The position numbers and the translations under genes are program-made. From the NCBI GenBank assembly GCA_951799425.1, contig OX637402.1:25165492-25229491 (forward strand): a stretch of DNA of 64,000 nucleotides, in the 5' to 3' direction. Positions 55,898 to 64,000 of this stretch are shown here, piece after piece. The stretch is from Ilex aquifolium (taxonomy: Eukaryota > Streptophyta > Magnoliopsida > Aquifoliales > Aquifoliaceae). The notes beneath the pieces were generated by a model. That model searched no databases and had not been told where the DNA came from. It was given only the letters and a program-made list of their open reading frames with translations. Within the stretch, counting starts at the first letter, position 1. Every line of letters begins with the position of its first letter.

Positions 55898-57218
55898 TCA
55901 AGAAGAGACTCCCACACCTAGAAAATCTATGAAGGGAATATCCTTCTTTTTAATGGATTGATCTCCTTGATCTTGCTCAACAGTCGACCTTATATTTGAA
56001 ACTGGCTGCGAATTATCGCCATAACCCACCAACTCCCTCTTGCTCATTCCATGAATATTTCCATTAAAATCACCAAGTTTTGAACACCCAAATCGGCTAA
56101 CAACCCTCTTGTAATTTGGAGTCCCAAGTGCACCAGCTGAATCCCGGTAGCCGCCACATATTGCTGAATTCAAATAATAGTGCCTAAGAGATTGGTCTGA
56201 ACTGTTGGAGCTTTGTGTAGTGGAATGAAATGAGCTAGAATGGAATTGATGTCTACCTTCTCTCCCAAATAAATCTACTAAAGATGAGTTGTTTGTAGCT
56301 AAAATTGCACCCGGTTGGGCAAAAGTCCATGATGAAGGGGATGAACTGGAAGATGATACTGAGAAAATTCGCTCTTTGTTCGGGTTCTGGAATTCGAAGT
56401 ATGGTGTGTCGTCCAATCGAAATTTTGGGCCATAACCCTCTTGAGTTTTTGAATTCTTTCTTCGAAAACCATAAGAGGGAGAGTTGGAGGGACTAATAAT
56501 ATCTTGGTAACTTCTTTTACCACATACTTTCGATTGTTCTCTTTGCTTTCTTGCCATAATAACATGCCAATGATTCTTCACAGCGTTATCAGTTCGACCT
56601 GGAAAGAGCCTGGATATAAGTGCCCACTTGTTTCCATGTATACGATGAGCTGCAAGAAGCCTTTCTTCTTCTTCTTCTGTAAATGGCCTTCTGTTGATCC
56701 TTGGGTCTAGTTGATTAAACCACCTCAATCTGCAACTCTTCCCTAAATAGAGCAAGAAAACCACAGCACCCACTTCTTAAAATTTCAGATTATTTGTGTG
56801 TATGTGTGTGTGTGTATGAGAGAGAGAAAGAGAGACAGAGAGAGAGAGACTGAGAGAGACAGAGAGAAAGAGTATTCAGCTTTAGAATTATGATGAAAGG
56901 ATTATTTATTAGAAAACATTGAAGGATGAAAAGATGCTCAACTAATTCAAAGTGAATTTCCAACCCTAATCTTTGAGTTACTATTATATATATCTAGGAC
57001 TAGCTATCCAAGAATCAACACAATTGCACACACACAAAGACAAGATTTTATTCAAATACTATACCTGATCTTCCTTGGAGCTTCTCAGCAATTGAGTTCC
57101 AATTCTGGGGACCATATTGTTCAACAAGTTGTCGGAGTTTTTCATCCTCAGCTGGTCTCCAGTGTCCTCGAGGACAGTTTCTGGCATCATCTCTAGAGCA
57201 ATCTCCGGTTTCGTCCAT
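55898..57218 (-). CDS. R2R3-MYB transcription factor (subgroup 21 type, MYB52/54/56-like)
   Basis: Two exons, 57218-57065 and 56742-55898, join at G/GTATAG and TTTAG/GGAAG in phase 1 to give 332 residues. The R2 repeat has [20 protein letters not shown] and W20, W40 and W59. The R3 repeat has F72 in place of the first Trp, W91 and W110, then [20 protein letters not shown]. The start [14 protein letters not shown] and the C-terminal PFIDFLGVG motif are marks of the MYB52/54/56/105/117 group. Members act in the nucleus in secondary wall formation, organ boundaries or seed size; which applies here cannot be told. Only the first of the two introns common in R2R3 genes is present (322 bp, containing GA and GT microsatellites). 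An in-frame upstream ATG at 57332 would add a 38-residue hydrophobic leader and is less likely. Confidence 0.92.
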
Positions 57219-57508
57219 CGCCGCCAACGGTGACCGTGGTAATTTAGGCAAAACTGGAAAGTCTTGAACAGCAACTAGAGAAAAGAGAAGTCCACAGCAA
57301 GATTTTAAAGGAGGAGAAGAAATGTGCACCAAGAGAGAATAAGAAAGTGGGTTGGTTTAGGGCTGTGGATGGCCAGTCACTTTTGTTGGTTTTACACGAC
57401 AAATTGGAGCTCATATGTACCTGTACAAACACTGACCCTTTCTTCTTTTACCATTGGCCCATTAACTTCTCTATATATTTCCTACCTGATTTCGTTTTTC
57501 TATTTCAT

Positions 57509-57540
57509 TACTTCTCTCTCTCTCTCTCTCTCTCTCTCAC
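57509..57540. repeat. CT microsatellite upstream of the MYB gene
   Basis: A run of CT on + about 300 bp upstream of the MYB start codon, GA on the coding strand. Such tracts are common in plant core promoters and leaders and are often length-variable. Confidence 0.75.
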
Positions 57541-60500
57541 GGTTCTAAGTTAAATCAAAGCCAACTTAGTCGCACCTCGTGTGGTGTTACTTATACATTG
57601 GTCCTAGCCAAAAGTTTATTTTATTCTGCAATTTTAGGTCTATCTCTATAATCAGAACTTGTAGCCGTGGCCTTATGAAATGCCTTGCTTTGAAGACCAT
57701 ATTAGAATTTTTTCCTTTTTTTATTTTCTCAGTTGGTATATAAGCATTATAGTAGCTAATAATTGGGTACTAAAGGCACATAACCTCTTTACAAATAGCA
57801 AAGAATCCACTGTCACTGCACTTTTGTTTCCATTGATGTCCAATAAGACTTAGAAAAAGAAAAAGGATCGACACTGTTATGACTTTGAGCATGCTCTGAA
57901 TTAGGCTTTAATCCTTTAATCTTTTCGTTACTTACGTTTGGCACATCATATATATTTATAAGCATCCTAAATTATAGACGGTTTAGGGCTTTAGTTTAGG
58001 ATCCATAAAGAGGTTAAGTCAGTATCTTGGTAAGTTAAAATGGTGGCTATTAATCCATCCACATGTGACATTTGATCTAATTAAGAACTGCAGAAAAGCA
58101 TTTTTTGATAAGCTAATGACTTCATTTAATTATATGTTTAGGTTATCAAACAATATTTAAGGTATCTCTTGTTCCTACGACTTCTCGTTACAAACACTGA
58201 CAAAAGCCGCCATCACAATTGGTTTCTCTTGGATCAAAAAATGCTGTGTCAACTCCCCATCCATGCATGCATAAAAAATTTTATCACTAAAAAATTCAAA
58301 AAGGAGAGAGAGAGAGAGATCCCTTGGTATAAAAGAAGTGATTCTCTTTTTTTGGAAGGTAAACTGTTTCGTTTCTGAAAATAATCGAAGATGTACTTAA
58401 TTAAAAAAAAAAACAAGTGATTTTGTTAGAGGGCAAAAATCTAAAATTTCCATTTCGATAAGTTTAGAGGAAGAAAATATTACTTGAAACTGAGTTTATG
58501 TTTTTTGACCTGAAGGGTTTAATCCGAGTGTCGTGAGAGTACAGCATCAACATACAAAAGGATAACCCGTCCACCTTTTCATGCAATTATACTTCCATGC
58601 AGATGGCAAGTCAAATACAAACATTGAAAGATTATAAGTAATGAGTATTAAAATTGATTTCTTAACTGATTGATTATTTCATACCCCACGAAATCAAACA
58701 TTTCTCTTCCCATCTAAATATGCATATAATAGCTTATCCATTAACATCAACATTAATCAAGTAAACAAGACATCTCCAACGGTGGGTGTAAAATCGGTAT
58801 CTAACCGTAACCCGTCTATATGGCTGCTATCAGCTCCATCTTATCAATTGGAATTTTTGGATTAGCAACTTTATAAAATACTCGAGATGAGACGGGTCTT
58901 ACTAGTTAGCTCATGCTTATTTTTTTGGCTTTTGAAAGAATAACCTAGACATTTTGTAGGAAGAACTTTCAAAACCCAACTTCACAATGTTTTGTATTCA
59001 ATATAAGTAGTTTAATAATCATCACCTAACTGTTATCATAGGGGGAAATCTTCACAAGTAAAAACCGAGAGAGACTGCCCAACTATTTCTAGTTTTTATG
59101 ACAAAATCTATGAGTATACTTGTTAAAAATATGATATCTTATAGGAGCACAACTACAAAGATCAAATTTAAATGTATTTACCTAAAGCTTTGTTTCAAGC
59201 TTTTTACCCATTAGTTAATTCATATATTAAAGAAATATTTGATGATGTTTTTTCGAAATACCATTTTTGAGAAAAAAATAATTTTGTCAGAAAAAATAAA
59301 AGTATGTTTAATTACTATTTTAAAAATATGGTTTATATGGATCTTACTGCATACATGATACACTTTTTTGTGCCTATATTATATATATATTATTTGTGCC
59401 TCTGTGTGTGTGTGTGTGAATGTGTTATTGTAACATGAGAATAAGGTTAAAGAAAAGGAACAAATCCAGACCAAAAAAGCCAATTCAGATGGAAAGGTTT
59501 AGTAACTAGGCAAAATAACCATGGCAGAGGATGGTATATACATGGAAGATACATAATTTCAATCATATATGGAAGCTAAATATAATTTTATTGCAGAATG
59601 TACTCAAAAGTTTTTTTTTTTTTTTCATCTTTGCCATTTTGATAAGAATTATGTACCATATATCTGAAAATTTAAACGTTTCTTTCATTATATGATATCA
59701 TAAATGTTCTATAAAGCTCATATGTTGTTAGGCATACTAGTCCAAGTAAATGATTAATTCTTAAGGAGAACAACCTAATAAAAGAAGGTTATAATGAGCA
59801 AGTTGTTAGGTTGGAGCCTTTCTTGAAACGTTAAGACATTGACCCAATTTTGATCTTAGACGACACATTTAAGAAGATATTTCAAATTTGAAGTTCATAA
59901 GCTAATGACGTTTGATAATTCTATTACCAGAACAACAAATGCTCGACCACGTATGTAATTAATTTATTTCCCGCCTTTTTTGACTGGTTTCATATCCACG
60001 TTTTTTTTGGCAATTATAATGATTTTCACAAGGCTTGTATGCATGTTATTATATTTATCAGCACTGTTGCTTGGAAGAAGTCCTTTAATTTGAAGCTGCC
60101 AATAGATTCTGATTTCCTCAGGTATAGCCTTAAGGAGAAAATTAGAGTTTTAACCACATATTAATGTAGCTTCAAGTTGAAGTTGCACACCCAAGTTACA
60201 CTGCTTGGCTTGAATTTGTATTATCCTTTGCCTTTACTATGAATGACTTTTCTATATGAGATGGCATTGCCCAATGTTGAAAAAACTGCCTAATTCTGGT
60301 GGTGAATGTTGAAAAAATTGCTTCTTCTTCTTGTTTGGTGTTGAGTGAATCTGAATCTCTTGAACTTAACTGATAATCTGAAAGTGCAAAGTGCGTCATC
60401 AAAGCGCCACATTGCGCCCCACATCGCGTGCGCGCACAAACTGTGCTTCGCATAGTGGGTTGACCCATGGTGCATAGTAGAGTTTTTGTGCTAAAGTAAA

Positions 60501-63073
60501 TGTATTCATTACCCTGTACATACCCACAAAACTTTTCTCATTCTTCCGATGTGGGATTAGTGTCAAAGGCATCCTTTCACCTTCTCAAAACACACGAGTT
60601 TTTCACAAAACTTCCACCCACAAAAGACTTTATTTTGAAAATCTTTTAATACATGCCCAAGCAGAATTGAAAGTGCTTTTTAGGCCTCCAAAGTTAGGAA
60701 GTTGCACACAAATGTTAGGTTTCTAAGTGCCATTTCAAGTTATATATGGATAGGGCTATAATACCAAAAAGTAATGTTTTGACACGATATCGAAAATTAA
60801 ATTTTCATCCGGTGATAGAACAATAATACAGAAAAATTACACGAATTACATTCCCGACCTTGGATAAGAGTATGATACCGAAACATCACTTTTTGATATT
60901 GGAGTGTAGCTCTCAAGCTCTACATGATAAATAGAATATAGTCCTCCAGTAATAGAAAGGTTCAGAATGGCTTTCAAACAGTAAATGGAAAGCATTTCAG
61001 TTACTTGCACAACCAAACATCCCAATTCCCGAAATGTCCTTTTTATGAAAACCATGATATACCTTTTATCAATCTCACCTTTCCAAGTTACCATATAAGC
61101 AACACATCAACGAACCCTGAAAAACTCTACAAACCAACTTTGACTACTCCCATCCAACCCTCTTCTATATTCTACATTACTCACTACTGCATCATATATA
61201 TAAGACTAGGCTAGCCCCTTAACTTGCACTTCAACGTATATCAATCTTGCTAGCTTTCTTAAATCTGCTCTCTTTGTAGGTTCTCATTTAATGCATTTCG
61301 TTGCAAGGTTGTTGATCATAATGCTGGCCCCTTTAATTTTCCTACATGCTCTCGCAACATTAGAGGCATAAAAAATATCTCAATGTCTAAAGGTCAATTT
61401 TCGCGAGAAAGTTCTAGTTATTCGATGAGCGTTTTTTTCCGTGATTATATGGTTATAGTGACTTAGTCAATGTGAATGACAGGAAAAAAAAATAAAAATA
61501 AATAAATTAGATCAAAGCATATGAATGAAAAGCCAAAACTGACATTTATGTGGTTTGACAAAATTTTGTTTGCGTCTGTGATCGTATCTATTCTTCTCTA
61601 GTCTTGAAAGAATTTATAATATTATTCAAGTTTATATTCGAACCCAAGTTATTGAACCACTCCCAATTTACACGTTTAAATCCTAGTAAAGAAATCCCTG
61701 AATTTTTAGAAAACCTCACATTTTCCTCAAATCCCTCACCAAACTTCGATTTTCTTCTCCCTTCAAAAAATTAATGTATATTCGAACGTATACAGCTAGT
61801 TAGCATAACAATTTGGCAAACTTATGTATCATAACAACTTGAAGGTGGTTGTTTCTCTTAAAGCACATGTCAAAATACCTTTTTGATGGCCTTGAAGATT
61901 AATGCTCCTGCAAGCGATTTAAGTAGTGTTTGTATATTTTATGTGTGTCAATAATAAGATTATTCTATTGTGATCTGTTTATCAAGGTTTTAAGTATAGA
62001 AAAAAAAAATTACATGCATCGGTAAAATTGTGTAAATTCGACCTTTTTCAAACCCCAAAGTGATAGGTGTCTCGTGCATTAGTCGCTCTTTTATGGATAT
62101 TTATCTAATATCTAATATTACAGTTAAAAAATTGAATTCTTAACTTATAACAAGATTGATTCAATTTTCATCTATTTTGATCTAATGGTACAAAATTCAC
62201 CCTAAATTTTTTTTTCTCGCTCAATAACATCATCTTTTTTACGCGGACCCCAATGGCAAACAACTCAACCAGCACACTCTCCAATATCATAAAACCCTAC
62301 TAATTTACACTTAGCTCTCATTTCTCTCTCTTATTTTCTCTCTATTGACTTTAATTTTATGTTGCATAGTTAAATTTCTATTTAAAATATAAATGTTGCA
62401 TGATTAATGCTCAATTTTTTGTATTGTAGTGTGCAGACACGGATTATTATTAGTGTATATATATATATGTGTGTCTATATATATTAGCAGTCTTGGATGG
62501 CAATCAGTTCTGATATGGCCAACATGAAGGTTTTTGGAATTCGATGACGTGTTATCCAACACTAACCTATGAAGTGAAGTAACCCATAATTAAAATGTGT
62601 GCACTGGGAGACTTATTTCTTGCTACATTCTCATTAAAACTAACCCTAATTAATCCATACTAAAATAATGTGTTCCATTAGAGTCAAGTGCAGTTAGTTG
62701 GCGTTTTGTATTAACCTCTCACTTTCAGCAAACAAGGACTTCTCATATATTCTCCACTCAGGTGTCTAAGATGTAAAGTAAGTGGAACAAGACAATGACA
62801 GTTTAGCTACTCTTTATGATTTTTCTCTAAAAAAGGGTCAATTTCATCATACTGTGATTATCATTCATTGCCCATCATCAATACATCGTGTAAGGACCCG
62901 ATTTGAGATTTTAATAGAGTCGTGTCATTTTGTTTTTGATTCGTGTTATGAGTTAATCAACTTTAATTTGACCCGTTTAATTAATGATATCAAATATCTG
63001 ATCACTACTATAACTCAACGTCTTTATTAATCGCAAGAGCATATTCTGCGAACAAGAGATCCACTACTAGAAC
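57541..63073. other. Long AT-rich interval, no gene recognised
   Basis: No frame in these 5.5 kb resembles a known protein and no terminal-repeat element could be delimited. It includes the distal promoter of the MYB gene, short simple repeats (GAGAGA near 58310, GTGTGT near 59405, TATATA near 62458) and short unrelated frames. A regulatory RNA or a fast-evolving gene would be missed by eye. Confidence 0.4.
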
Positions 63074-63565
63074 TAGGGGTGTCAAACGTGTCGGGGTTAA
63101 ACGGTTACGTGTCGGATTAAACGGGTGACGGGTGAAAAACATGTAAACTCATACACAACCCGTTTAATAAAAGGGTGAAAAACTTCAACACTAACCGTTT
63201 AATAAACGGGTAACACGACACGACTCATTTAACCCGCTTAGTTTTAATTTATTTTTAGTTTGTTATTATATTTTTGTGGCCGTCACTAAATTAAAAAAAA
63301 AATTATGTGGCTATCATTAAAATAATATATATATTTTATGTGGCTGTCATTAAAAAAAAATCTGCGTAATTTTTTAAAATAATTATTAATTTATTATTAT
63401 ATTAATTTTATTTAAATGAGTTGACAAGACTCACCCGAACACGACCCGTTTATTAAACGTGTTTAACGGGTCAACCCGTTTACCATCCGAACCCCGTTAA
63501 GGTCTTATTCAAACCCGTTTAATTCGTGTTGGTTAATTGTGTCGTGTCGGACTTTGACAGGCTTA
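63074..63565. mobile_element. hAT-type MITE, 492 bp
   Basis: Ends TAGGGGTGTCAAACGTGTCG and, reversed, TAAGCCTGTCAAAGTCCGAC. Flanking 8-mers ACTAGAAC (63066-63073) and ACTATAAC (63566-63573) match at 7 of 8. The interior has the same 'aacccgtttaataaa' and 'acacgacacgactcattta' words as the 39814 copy, plus a small duplication of 'tatgtggct.tcattaaa'. Non-coding. Confidence 0.82.
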
Positions 63566-64000
63566 ACTATAACCCATTTTCCCTCAACAAAATCGAACAC
63601 CCAATCTATTCAGATCCAAATGCTAGCTGTATCAAGTGAAAAATCTTTTAATTTTTCAAGGTATTTGCCGTGTTAAAATTGGGTTTTTTGTAATTGAGTA
63701 TCACATTTATGTTCATGTTTGTTAGTTATGTTCATTGGATTCATGACGAAAACTAACCAATATTAACTTGATAATTGCTTATCAAATTCGTGTTGTATTG
63801 AAAATCAAAAACCCTTTGACGAAGAAGCTCGACTCACACTTCTAGTGTAAAACCCTCGATTCCAATATGATTTCCTTGTTTCATTCGCCCATATTGCTCC
63901 CAAAAGAATTTTCATGGTTGAAAAGATAAACCCTAGACGAAAAATACTCACAGTGTTCATATGACTAGTACGAGGTTTCTCTGTTTTTTTTTTTTTTTTG
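63566..64000. other. Right edge of window, nothing recognised
   Basis: AT-rich sequence without a recognisable frame; it ends in a poly-T run at the window edge. Confidence 0.4.

Noticed and set aside
55898..56773. MYB exon 2 start at the ATG at 56773
   Set aside because: That ATG lies in the intron. The acceptor TTTAG at 56743 and the continuity of the R2 repeat with exon 1 show that translation begins in exon 1.
60196..60475. Frames of 90 and 61 residues on the minus strand
   Set aside because: Two overlapping frames are equally open, with Cys/Arg-rich low similarity to anything known and no splice or domain support.
1..64000. CRISPR arrays, operons and bacterial-type regulatory signals
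   Set aside because: Introns, plant families and plant transposons show nuclear plant DNA; the regular arrays seen are transposon subterminal repeats.

Overview
The window looks like AT-rich plant nuclear DNA, most likely from a dicot. It has intron-containing genes with GT..AG junctions, plant-only families (wall-associated kinase-like receptor, R2R3-MYB) and dense plant transposons (CACTA, hAT, Helitron, Tourist-like MITEs, LINE). I cannot name the species. Three probably intact protein genes are visible, all on the minus strand: a WAK-like receptor kinase (16144 to 7743, three exons), an intronless six-helix membrane protein (43556 to 42561) and a subgroup-21-type R2R3-MYB (57218 to 55898, two exons). 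Most other material is transposon-derived or relics of local duplication.

Layout. 1-7.7 kb: a relic of a duplicated block, a hAT element with a decayed transposase tail, and nested inverted-repeat elements holding host fragments (an NCL-type Na/Ca exchanger exon and a piece of a poly(A)-binding protein RRM). 7.7-17 kb: the WAK-like gene, whose introns have absorbed two Helitrons in opposite orientation, a Tourist-like MITE and an LTR-like remnant. 19.4-32.7 kb: a 13.3-kb CACTA transposon with matching ends and a 3-bp AGT duplication. It carries a Transposase_24 (TNP1-type) gene broken by one stop codon. Where a TNPD/TNP2-type transposase would be expected, it has a row of captured host exons: Tubby-like protein, beta mitochondrial processing peptidase, an FBL17-like F-box/LRR protein, a ZIP zinc transporter and lysyl-tRNA synthetase. 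The transposase and every recognisable captured fragment read on the minus strand. A LINE has inserted inside, and both ends are packed with GCGACG/CGTCGC palindromes. The element sits in what looks like the first exon of another host gene.

33-42 kb: MITEs, a degenerate G-rich minisatellite and hAT copies. 42.5-48.5 kb: the membrane-protein gene, followed by a duplicated block containing a 14-codon remnant of its start and further relics of the WAK-like upstream region. 48.5-55.9 kb: MITEs, a third Helitron and a hAT-like MITE with a telomere-like tract. 55.9-57.2 kb: the MYB gene. 57.2-64 kb: mostly featureless AT-rich DNA, with one more hAT MITE.

The three intact genes do not form a pathway. 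The clearest story is transposon biology: a multi-gene-capturing CACTA element, Helitrons carrying a hypervariable CCN/GGN tract, and several hAT-type families whose boundaries are supported by 8-bp target duplications.
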